Source of the DNA: Catenovulum maritimum
GTDB taxonomy: Bacteria; Pseudomonadota; Gammaproteobacteria; Enterobacterales; Alteromonadaceae
NCBI RefSeq assembly: GCF_001050375.1
Contig: NZ_KQ130490.1
Span: 85,776-149,775 of the forward strand
DNA: 64,000 bases
Direction: 5' to 3'
Part shown: positions 10,525-16,793 of the stretch, one piece after another
Layout: every line of letters begins with the position of its first letter
Numbering within the stretch: the stretch's first letter is position 1
Program-made: the position numbers and the translations under genes
Notes under the pieces: generated by a model
The model's input: only the letters and a program-made list of their open reading frames with translations
Told to the model about the DNA's origin: nothing
Database searches by the model: none

Positions 10525-10908
10525 ATGAATAATGTGTCGGATATTGAAAAACTAATTGAAGATATTTGGAAAGAGCCTATTTTTTCTAGGATAACTACCA
10601 AGAAATTGGATACTTCCTTTTATAGTGAGCTCAGTAAGCAAATACCAGATAAGTTTATTGTAATTGAAGAGGTTTTCCTTAGAGATGAATTAGAAAACAT
10701 TTGGGAGAGCTATCAAGCTCATTTGAGTGAGTATGAAATATTTCCTTTTTTAGGAACTTTGGGTGAGGCTGTTATTTGTATCGGTTACGGAGAGATTAAT
10801 AGGGGCAAAGTATATTACTTTGACTTTGATTTTGGGTGTTTTGAACTAGAGGGGGATAGGCTAGAAGATTTTTTTAGTAAGTTGAATTTGTCGGTACCAA
10901 AAGTGTAA
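10525..10908 (+). CDS. SMI1/KNR4 (SUKH)-type immunity protein
   Basis: The 127-residue acidic protein has features of the SMI1/KNR4 (SUKH) superfamily: an N-terminal helical part (IEKLIEDIWKE), then FPFLGTLGEAVICIGYG around residues 74-90 and a strand pair VYYFDFDFGCFELEGD before a C-terminal helix LEDFFSKLN. SUKH proteins are common immunity proteins that neutralise a cognate polymorphic toxin. The ribosome-binding site GAGGAA (10512-10517) overlaps the stop codon of the preceding toxin tail, which supports a former toxin-immunity pair. No intact toxin is present here, so it would act as an orphan immunity gene. The family call rests on pattern recognition only. Confidence 0.65.
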   Translation: MNNVSDIEKLIEDIWKEPIFSRITTKKLDTSFYSELSKQIPDKFIVIEEVFLRDELENIWESYQAHLSEYEIFPFLGTLGEAVICIGYGEINRGKVYYFDFDFGCFELEGDRLEDFFSKLNLSVPKV

Positions 10909-10950
10909 GTGACAGGCATGTTTAGAAGCTAATAAAAACAATGCTTGTCA
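10907..10950 (+). repeat. 44-bp direct repeat, copy 1
   Basis: 40 of 44 bases match copy 2 at 11762-11805. It codes in frame for QACLEANKNNACH and has self-complementary ends TGACAGGCAT and ATGCTTGTCA (9 of 10 paired). It begins inside the stop codon of the SUKH-type gene. Confidence 0.8.
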
Positions 10951-11041
10951 TGTAGATTCTTGCCGTGGCATAACACATTACGGTGGTGCAGCAGAATATA
11001 AAGCTGCGACTGGAAAATCGTATATTTTTAAAACTTGGTGA
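10913..11041 (+). pseudogene. Polymorphic-toxin C-terminal remnant B
   Basis: One open frame without a start codon runs from the pre-toxin segment QACLEANKNNACHV straight into a unique tail (DSCRGITHYGGAAEYK and then KSYIFKTW) and stops at TGA 11039-11041. The segment is the same as in remnant D, so the frame is real rather than chance. With about 28 residues after the shared segment, the toxin domain itself is mostly deleted. A very short open frame follows at 11050. Confidence 0.5.
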
Positions 11042-11049
11042 TTAAAATT

Positions 11050-11085
11050 ATGGCTAAAGTAGAATTAATAGAGAGTACTTTTTAA
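11050..11085 (+). pseudogene. Truncated start of a small gene after remnant B
   Basis: An ATG followed by 10 codons (AKVELIESTF) and TAA, placed where the immunity gene of module B should begin. It is cut off exactly where the next repeat (AATAATGCCTGTCATG, from 11084) starts, which suggests a deletion joining two modules. Low confidence that it was a gene. Confidence 0.3.
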
Positions 11086-11198
11086 TAATGCCTGTCATGT
11101 ACTTTTTTCAAGTTCCAATAAACGTTAAGATTAATGTATTTGGTAAAAAAGATTTTTACGGGTTCAAACCGTCACTTGTATTTGAAGGATGCTACTGA
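11084..11198 (+). pseudogene. Polymorphic-toxin C-terminal remnant C
   Basis: The stretch starts with codons for NNACHV (11084-11101). A different frame carries the tail VFGKKDFYGFKPSLVFEGCY to a TGA at 11196-11198. That TGA overlaps the ATG of the next gene (TGATG), the tight coupling expected for a toxin gene and its immunity gene. The frame difference between the two parts implies a frameshift or a recombination joint. Only about 30 residues of the tail remain. Confidence 0.5.
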
Positions 11199-11713
11199 TG
11201 CCGTTAGCTAAATTCTGTTATCAACAGCCTACAGGCAGATTTGAAGCGCATAAGCACGCTATTTTTAGCGATTCAGATTACGCATCTGAAAAGTTTATGC
11301 ATTATTCCATTACTAAAAATATAGATATTTATGAACTGAAGAATAGCTCTCGGTATTTTGTTTTTCACTGTCAAAAGTTGATCGCTATTGTTGGTGGCGC
11401 TGGTGGAGGCCGTATATTTGAGCTATATGGTGAGAAAATGAATTATGATAAAGGGTTCTTTAAAGACGTTAAATATTTGCATCCTAAAATTGGTGAAATA
11501 ACTCAGGAACACCAATGGTTTTTCATTAATGGTAAAAAAGCGTCGAGATATGTAGGTGGAGAGTCGTTTTTGACTTGGTTAAAGCGCTGCTTTGACAATC
11601 GAAAAATTGTCGAAGCAGCGCCTGTATACATCGAATATGATCCCGAAATAACATCAATTGAACTAGCTATAGTGTTTCGTTATGTTTGGGAAGGGCAGAC
11701 AAGTAGTGCTTAA
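11198..11713 (+). CDS. Probable immunity protein, family not recognised
   Basis: A 171-residue cytoplasmic protein beginning MPLAKFCYQQPTGRF. I prefer ATG 11198 over the in-frame ATG at 11189 because it overlaps the stop codon of the preceding toxin tail (TGATG), a translational-coupling arrangement. A glycine-rich turn (IVGGAGGGRIFELYGE, residues about 65-80) and several aromatic strands are visible, but there is no motif I can name. Its position, directly after a toxin C-terminal remnant and before another pre-toxin fragment, is the basis for calling it an immunity gene. An unrelated cargo gene is the alternative. Confidence 0.5.
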   Translation: MPLAKFCYQQPTGRFEAHKHAIFSDSDYASEKFMHYSITKNIDIYELKNSSRYFVFHCQKLIAIVGGAGGGRIFELYGEKMNYDKGFFKDVKYLHPKIGEITQEHQWFFINGKKASRYVGGESFLTWLKRCFDNRKIVEAAPVYIEYDPEITSIELAIVFRYVWEGQTSSA

Positions 11714-11809
11714 AAAATATTCCATGCATTTGGCAATGCGTTGGGCAATAGGATGCAAAATAAGTCACAGGCATATTTAGAAGCTAATAAAAACAATACC
11801 TGTCAGTAA
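11714..11809 (+). pseudogene. Pre-toxin segment remnant D
   Basis: Directly after the stop codon of the preceding gene an open frame reads KIFHAFGNALGNRMQNKSQA and then YLEANKNNTCQ, stop (11807-11809). The AFGNALGN motif resembles the conserved segment just before the variable toxin domain of many polymorphic toxins, and the second half is the same as in remnant B. Orphan modules normally begin with such a piece of the parent gene. Nothing of a toxin domain follows; the sequence changes at once to a TonB-receptor fossil. Confidence 0.6.
11762..11805 (+). repeat. 44-bp direct repeat, copy 2
   Basis: The same unit as at 10907-10950 with four differences. Here it lies inside the longer pre-toxin reading frame, so the repeat is best explained as shared toxin coding sequence. 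The self-complementarity of its ends is weaker (8 of 10). Confidence 0.8.
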
Positions 11810-11815
11810 ATTTAG

Positions 11816-12088
11816 TCACAACCAATCAAAGGTTTATTTTTCGAGGAAATACTCGGTAGGCCGAATTTAGCGCTAACGGAATTAAATCTGAACTATAATT
11901 TAAATAATAAACCATGGTATGTAGATTTATGGATAAAAAATATCACTGATGAATTCTACTTCAATAATAAAGTCAGACTCACCAGCAATAGCCAAGGAAA
12001 TCCTAATCCTATTAATAACACTGGTGCTATGCTCGGATATCCTGCGAAAGGGAGCAGTTTTGGGGTTAATGTTAAGAAATATTTTTAA
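11816..12088 (+). pseudogene. Fossil 3' end of a TonB-dependent receptor gene
   Basis: A 90-codon open frame without a start codon reads as the last strands of a TonB-dependent outer-membrane receptor: LNYNLNNKPWYVDLWIKNIT then DEFYFNNKV, and the end GYPAKGSSFGVNVKKYF with the terminal phenylalanine of the outer-membrane beta-signal. The alternating aromatic strand pattern and the KNITDEFY motif are typical of the family. The plug and most of the barrel are missing, so this is a deletion remnant. Its end overlaps the start of the binding-protein gene at 12069. Confidence 0.78.
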
Positions 12089-12803
12089 TATTTGGATGCT
12101 ATCGCTTATTGTCGTTTTTGTGATGAGCTCAAGCCAGTGTTTTGCCCAACAATCGAATCTACCTGCTTTAAAAATTGCAACCTTTGTTGCGCCTCCGTGG
12201 GTTGAACAGAATAAACAAGGCCTTTCGGGTATTTCGATTGAACAATTAAATCAAATTCAGACTAGGCTACCTTTCAAGTTGGAGATACAAGTTCTTCCAG
12301 CACCTCGAGCTTTCTCGCTTGCCGAAAAGGAACAGCTTAAACCTGTAGCCGTTTATCCTTGTTCAGCAACTAGCCAAAGAGCACCTTATTTTGCATTTAG
12401 TGAGCAAATTAAGGGGGGAACATCGGCTATTTTTACTTTGGATGAAGCTTTACATGCAGAGAAGCCCAATTTAGATGCACTAGAAAAACAACAAAACTTA
12501 GTGATAGGAACGCTTCGAGGGCATGCATTAGAAAACGAGTTAAAGCAACGAAAAATGAAGTATGTTTCAGTCTTGTATCCAGTTCGCTTATATAAAATGT
12601 TACTACTTGGCAGAATCGATTTGGCTTATTCTTATAAAGAATCTTTCGCTAACAATATAGCTGAATTGCCCGCAGAAGATGTTCTAAAAATTAAATCCTA
12701 TGACATAAACTCTATGAGTTATGGGTTTTGTTTTGCGAAAAATAATAGCGTATCGGTAGAATATTTAAAGCATTTAAACTCAGCTATTAAGTTAATTCCC
12801 TAA
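12069..12803 (+). CDS. Periplasmic substrate-binding protein, SBP family 3-like
   Basis: A 244-residue secreted protein. ATG 12069 gives a proper signal peptide (MLRNIFNIWMLSLIVVFVMS, cleavage likely near CFA-QQ); the frame is open further upstream to 11949, but that part is antiframe to the receptor fossil. The mature part (ALKIATFVAPPWVEQNKQGLSG) looks like the amino-acid-binding fold of SBP family 3: a first strand, then a ligand-loop region, and VIGTLRGHALENELKQRK in the second lobe. No permease or ATPase genes are adjacent, so it may be a solitary sensor or binding protein as is common in Alteromonadales. The ligand is unknown. Confidence 0.72.
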   Translation: MLRNIFNIWMLSLIVVFVMSSSQCFAQQSNLPALKIATFVAPPWVEQNKQGLSGISIEQLNQIQTRLPFKLEIQVLPAPRAFSLAEKEQLKPVAVYPCSATSQRAPYFAFSEQIKGGTSAIFTLDEALHAEKPNLDALEKQQNLVIGTLRGHALENELKQRKMKYVSVLYPVRLYKMLLLGRIDLAYSYKESFANNIAELPAEDVLKIKSYDINSMSYGFCFAKNNSVSVEYLKHLNSAIKLIP

Positions 12804-12806
12804 TAA

Positions 12807-12941
12807 CAATACCAACCAGCATGTGCATTTGTAGCTACCCATAAAGGTTGGCAACATGTATGGAGTCGTCACGGCAAAAACGAGTGGAGCAGTAGCGAAA
12901 GTCATCAAATCGAATTAGCTAAACAGGCACTTATAGATTAG
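12807..12941 (+). pseudogene. C-terminal fragment of an unrecognised protein
   Basis: A 44-codon open frame without a start codon, opening right after the binding-protein stop codon. It reads CAFVATHKGWQHVWSRHGKN and then EWSSSESHQIELAKQALID, stop. Composition and a plausible terminal helix suggest genuine former coding sequence. The family is not recognised; chance is possible. Confidence 0.35.
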
Positions 12942-13075
12942 CAGCTTAAATAGAGTATTAGATAACACAAAAACTGGAAAAAATATTAGACATAAACCAA
13001 ACTGTTTAAACTAACAAATCGCGAATGAGTTAGTAGTCCATTCCGTCACTTGATTTCAAGAAAAGGATTAAGGCT

Positions 13076-13849
13076 ATGTTTAAATATCCGCAAATAATTT
13101 TATTGTCTTCTATTGTTTTACTCTCTGCTTGCAAGTTGGACATATCATCAGATGATGATATGGATGACGGAACAGGTGGTGATCCCGTTGTTACTTTGCC
13201 AACTGAGTTAATGGGCGTGATTGCAAATATGCAATTTACTCATGCTGAATCAGGCGCACCATATAATTTAAACCAGCTGGCTAATTTTACCTTTTCAAGT
13301 TCGGGTAGTTTGTTTATTGATACTAACCCAGAAGCGTCTGACGGCGACGAACTACAGCTAGATAAACTCGCTATGGTTGGCAACGAATATGTGTGGATGG
13401 ACGAACAAAACGGTTTTAGTTATGCCGTTTCATTAACTGCTAGCGGTATCCACGAAATTAATTTAAGTGGCTCGGCAGGTACGTTTCTAGGTCAATTTAA
13501 TCATTATGTCGAACTTGGTTCAGATTTACCGAATGCTGATTTAGTTATTAAATACGCAGGTACTTACAATGTTGTTGCAAGTTCAGGTACTCATACGCGT
13601 GGCACTGTGACTATAGGTACAGATCTAACGGTTGATTTTGATACTGGCGTTGCTTTTACTGAGGATGATATCGAAATAATTTATGATCGCACTTTTGTTG
13701 ACGGTGAACCAAGGGTGCAAATCAGTTATGGGGCGGATGACGACGCTGACGTTATCAACATTTATTTAAATACAGAGCTTACCGCAGTTATTCAAATTCA
13801 ATACCGTAATCGCAATCAGTCAATTGATGTGCGGGCTGATGTTCAATAA
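13076..13849 (+). CDS. Hypothetical lipoprotein
   Basis: A 257-residue lipoprotein: signal peptide with lipobox LSAC near residues 16-19, then an acidic linker (SSDDDMDDGTGGDP) and a beta-rich body with many Gly, Thr and Asp residues. AAGGAT lies 5-10 bases before ATG 13076. The acidic segment after the lipidated Cys resembles a surface-exposure tether, but no enzymatic motif is visible. It stands alone in the accessory stretch, with no operon partner. Function unknown. Confidence 0.7.
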   Translation: MFKYPQIILLSSIVLLSACKLDISSDDDMDDGTGGDPVVTLPTELMGVIANMQFTHAESGAPYNLNQLANFTFSSSGSLFIDTNPEASDGDELQLDKLAMVGNEYVWMDEQNGFSYAVSLTASGIHEINLSGSAGTFLGQFNHYVELGSDLPNADLVIKYAGTYNVVASSGTHTRGTVTIGTDLTVDFDTGVAFTEDDIEIIYDRTFVDGEPRVQISYGADDDADVINIYLNTELTAVIQIQYRNRNQSIDVRADVQ

Positions 13850-14261
13850 GAGATTGGTAAATCAATTTTACTACTTGCATCATATGGGATAACTTCTGTA
13901 TGGTGCGAGCAAGCCTTAGCTTAATATGGATTTATCCATGCGAAATGATTGGTTCTATCAAACTAGCAGGGCAGGAAGTTTAAATTATCTATAAAAAATA
14001 GACATAAGTTATTGTAGTTTATAGCTTTTAATAATTACTGTTATGTGGATTTTGTAGATTTACTTTAAGTGGCAGGTTTATATTCAATGGCGTTAAATTG
14101 TAGTGCATAATAACAGGTCTAAAAAGCAAATTCCTATAGCATCAAGCAAGCCAAATGAATAAGTTCGGGTGTTCCAGCGACTCAGCCCAACAATTGATTC
14201 GACATAAACAACATGTCGCATAAATACTAATAAGTTAGCTGTAAAGGAGTTTGGCCACCTA
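13850..14261. other. Non-coding stretch with a decayed toxin-module repeat (remnant E)
   Basis: No complete gene. Around 14004-14053 the sequence TAAGTTATTGTAGTTTATA followed by AATAATTACTGTTATGTGGA parallels 10351-10400; in frame it reads NNYCYVDF, a degraded form of the NNACHVD segment. The similarity extends upstream to about 13960. The rest holds nothing I can name. Confidence 0.45.
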
Positions 14262-14876
14262 ATGGAGCAATGTGTAATTGATGGTTATATTGAGGACTCA
14301 AGCTTCTTAATTCAATCATTTGAGGCAATATCATCACCTGATTTGCTTTCACATGTTTTAGATTTCATACCCAATTCTAATTGTCGTGTAATTGAAATAG
14401 GCGCTGGGACTGGTCGTGATGCTGCTTGGCTTGCCTCAAAAGGTCTAAATGTATCGGCTGTTGAGCCTGTATCTGAGTTTCGGGAAGCCGGGAAATCACT
14501 TCATCCATCCCCATTTATAGAATGGATCAATGATTCTTTACCGTCACTATCTCAAGTTATTCAGCAAAAAAATTATTATCAATTAGCGCTTTTAATTTCT
14601 GTTTGGCAACATGTCCCAAAAGATGACAAAATTTCTTCTTTAACTAATTTACATTGTATTCTTCATACAAAGGGAAAATTAATAATCTCAGTAAGAAATG
14701 GTTTAGGTGCTATAAATAGAAAATGTTATCCCACAAGCGCTGAAGAAACTATATCTATAGCGCAACAATGTGGTTTTAAACTAATCTTTAGCACAGATGC
14801 TTTGTCTGCTCAAAAAAGTAATAAGAAATCGAATGTAACGTGGTCATGGCTGGTCTTTGAAAAGCGTAATTTATAG
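14262..14876 (+). CDS. Class I SAM-dependent methyltransferase
   Basis: The 204-residue protein carries motif I VIEIGAGTGRDAAWLASKG near residues 44-62, an acidic residue closing the next strand (SAVEPVSEF), a motif-IV-like LALLISVWQHVP near 107-118, and the C-terminal strands of the Rossmann methyltransferase fold. GGAG lies 10-13 bases before the ATG. The acceptor is unknown: small-molecule and protein methyltransferases share these motifs. It lies in the accessory region between decayed toxin modules and a GFA-family gene, flanked by more than 350 bases of non-coding DNA on both sides, so it is probably independent cargo. Confidence 0.83.
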   Translation: MEQCVIDGYIEDSSFLIQSFEAISSPDLLSHVLDFIPNSNCRVIEIGAGTGRDAAWLASKGLNVSAVEPVSEFREAGKSLHPSPFIEWINDSLPSLSQVIQQKNYYQLALLISVWQHVPKDDKISSLTNLHCILHTKGKLIISVRNGLGAINRKCYPTSAEETISIAQQCGFKLIFSTDALSAQKSNKKSNVTWSWLVFEKRNL

Positions 14877-15235
14877 CTAACACATATGAGCCATCCAGAG
14901 GTCAATAGGTAATAGCATTCTTCTCGGCAACTTTTCGGTTGTTGAATCCAAGTTAATCAGCCAAATAATCTAATTGGTATGTCATTTCAGTTGTCAGGCC
15001 GTAATTGCTGGCAGTGTAAACGATTTTTCTGATTCAATTTAAATGCATGCCAACTAAATGTCTAATCAAGGCAAGTGACTAGCGGGTGATGAAACATGAA
15101 CCTTGTTTAATCTGGTTGGTCAGTTATGAATTAACGGTTTCTAGCCATAGCTGTCATATTTAATTTTACATTTGATTTTGTTCAATATAATTTGAACTAA
15201 TATTAAGTTTCACACAGCAAAAGGTTGGAGGATGT
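14877..15235. other. Non-coding stretch, nothing recognised
   Basis: No open frame with coding character, hairpin terminator or repeat was found in these 359 bases, apart from a strong ribosome-binding site (GGAGG, 15227-15231) for the next gene. Confidence 0.5.
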
Positions 15236-15649
15236 ATGCAAGGTAAAGGAAAGTGTTTATGTGGCTTGGTTGAGCTAGAAGTAGAGTACGCCAGTAACGA
15301 AGTGGCAGCTTGTCATTGTAGCATGTGTCGAAATTGGTCTGGCGGCCCAATGTTAGCCATTGATTGTGCTGATGCAGTTAAAATATCAGGTGAATCAAAT
15401 GTTGTTAGGTATCAATCATCAGAATGGGCGCAAAGAGGTTTCTGCGGTAAATGCGGTACACACTTATTTTATTTTTTAGTACCAAACAATCAGTATCATC
15501 TTCCTGTTGGGTTACTGACGTCAGGTGGTGATTACAAGTTAACGCATCAAATTTTCATTGATGAAAAGCCAGAATATTACGAGTTTAAAAATGAAACACA
15601 CAATATGACTGGTGCGGAAGTTTTTGCTCATTTTGAAAGTGGTGAGTAA
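15236..15649 (+). CDS. GFA-family (CENP-V/GFA domain) zinc protein
   Basis: A 137-residue single-domain protein of the glutathione-dependent formaldehyde-activating enzyme (Gfa/CENP-V) fold. The zinc-ligand pattern is complete: CLCG near residues 8-11, CHCSMC near 27-32 and CGKCGTH near 77-83, followed by the YHLPVGLL strand. Members of this large family are mostly uncharacterised, and true formaldehyde-glutathione condensation is shown for few. GGAGG is well placed before the start. It stands alone with no dehydrogenase partner nearby, so a role in formaldehyde detoxification is not supported by context. Confidence 0.88.
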   Translation: MQGKGKCLCGLVELEVEYASNEVAACHCSMCRNWSGGPMLAIDCADAVKISGESNVVRYQSSEWAQRGFCGKCGTHLFYFLVPNNQYHLPVGLLTSGGDYKLTHQIFIDEKPEYYEFKNETHNMTGAEVFAHFESGE

Positions 15650-15782
15650 CAACTAATCCAATGAGCCATTCAGGTTTAAATCGGGAATAGTGATCTTCGG
15701 CAGGTTTTTGTATGCCTGCCACACTAACGTTTTAATTCTCACATTACACCCTCGGCGCAAGGATAAATTATGGATAATTGGT

Positions 15783-16214
15783 ATGAAACTAAAAACACTT
15801 AGCAAAAAGCAAATTCGTAACTTACAAATTTACGGATTAATTTTATGTGGCTATGTATTGTGGTGTTTTGTTACCGACCGTAGCTTAGAGTTTGTCTTCA
15901 TTATTATCGCGATAGTGCAATTGTTAGTTAGCTTTTATTTTGAGGAAGATCAAAGGCTTAATTCACAGCTGCCAATCGTTCAAAATCCGACGGATTATTT
16001 GCGATTCTCAAACGATGAAATTGTGTTTAATAACCACAGGTTTATGCAAAATAATATTAGGAAAGTTGCAATTGAACCCGTTGGAGATGTGGTTTATTTC
16101 TCTTTACCTTTTAATCCTATTGCGCCAGGTGTGATTGCAGGATTTAGATTTCCAGTTCAATTAAAAGATAATTTTGAATCTTATATATTGAGCCATTTAC
16201 CTAGGGTGTGTTGA
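15783..16214 (+). CDS. Small membrane protein, 3' end altered by a MITE-like insertion
   Basis: A 143-residue protein with two predicted membrane segments (IYGLILCGYVLWCFV and FVFIIIAIVQLLVSFYF, residues about 14-50) and a soluble C-terminal half that may be a small beta-domain. I start at ATG 15783; a GTG at 15690 would add 31 residues without a good ribosome-binding site. The last codons and the TGA stop (CCTAGGGTGTGTTGA) lie in the left inverted repeat of the element at 16201-16470, so the native C-terminus was replaced on insertion. Function unknown. Confidence 0.65.
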   Translation: MKLKTLSKKQIRNLQIYGLILCGYVLWCFVTDRSLEFVFIIIAIVQLLVSFYFEEDQRLNSQLPIVQNPTDYLRFSNDEIVFNNHRFMQNNIRKVAIEPVGDVVYFSLPFNPIAPGVIAGFRFPVQLKDNFESYILSHLPRVC

Positions 16215-16470
16215 TCTTTTGAGTACAATTTTGCAGCAGTTTGTTTGAGATTTAGGCAAAGCATAGCGATTGAAATGTAGTGAGCTACTTGAATGAGCTA
16301 TAATGCAGTATAAATCTCAAACAAACGTTGTCCTTCGGATTCGTCTTAAACACTTTTAGCTCTTTGTTACTCGATATTTACATAGAAAAACTATGCTGTA
16401 TATCTCGCGTCGCGAGCAAAAAGCGTTTAATTAGAACAAAATATGTACAGCAAACGTCAACACACCCTAG
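16201..16470. mobile_element. 270-bp MITE-like element with perfect 14-bp terminal inverted repeats
   Basis: The ends are CTAGGGTGTGTTGA (16201-16214) and TCAACACACCCTAG (16457-16470), perfectly complementary. A second perfect 16-bp inverted pair lies inside: GTTTGTTTGAGATTTA (16239-16254) and TAAATCTCAAACAAAC (16311-16326). There is no coding sequence inside. The outer CTAG at each end could be a 4-bp target duplication, which some IS5-related elements make. A non-autonomous transposable element is the best reading; the parent transposase is not in the window. Confidence 0.78.
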
Positions 16471-16500
16471 CATCAAAATTATTAGTTAGCCAATGTGGCC

Positions 16501-16605
16501 TTAGTTGAGCTTTAGCGGGCCCAATAATTTCAATTCATCAAAATTATCCTCAATTAATAGAGTTTTAAGCTGTTGTAAATTAATGTTTTTAGGTGTGGCT
16601 GCCAT
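16501..16605 (-). CDS. Possible short peptide or gene remnant
   Basis: A 34-codon minus-strand frame starts MAATPKNINLQQLKTLLIED and ends LLGPLKLN. The coding look is fair (amphipathic helix), but there is no clear ribosome-binding site. It lies between the MITE-like element and prfB and may be the left-over end of a gene broken nearby. Low confidence. Confidence 0.25.
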   Translation of the reverse strand: MAATPKNINLQQLKTLLIEDNFDELKLLGPLKLN

Positions 16606-16793
16606 ACAAAATCTTAGCAATATCTTCTAGTCCACTTTAAGCCTTTAAATTAAGCTTTATTGGCTTGCTAGCCATTTGGCTCATTTTTATCAGCGAGAGA
16701 ACTATTTTCTTGCAATTTTTTTCGGTATGGCTATTCAATTTCCTGCTTTTTCGGTACAATTTGCGGCCTTAATTTTTAGCTCTGAGACCTTGG

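Noticed and set aside
11949-12068. Extended N-terminus of the binding-protein gene from 11949
   Set aside because: This part overlaps the TonB-receptor fossil in another frame and is not signal-peptide-like; ATG 12069 gives a proper leader.
10351-14053. Integron attC sites / gene-cassette array
   Set aside because: Short genes separated by repeats looked cassette-like, but the repeats lack paired R'/R'' core sites (RYYYAAC/GTTRRRY), no integrase gene is present, and two repeats are in-frame coding sequence for a pre-toxin peptide.
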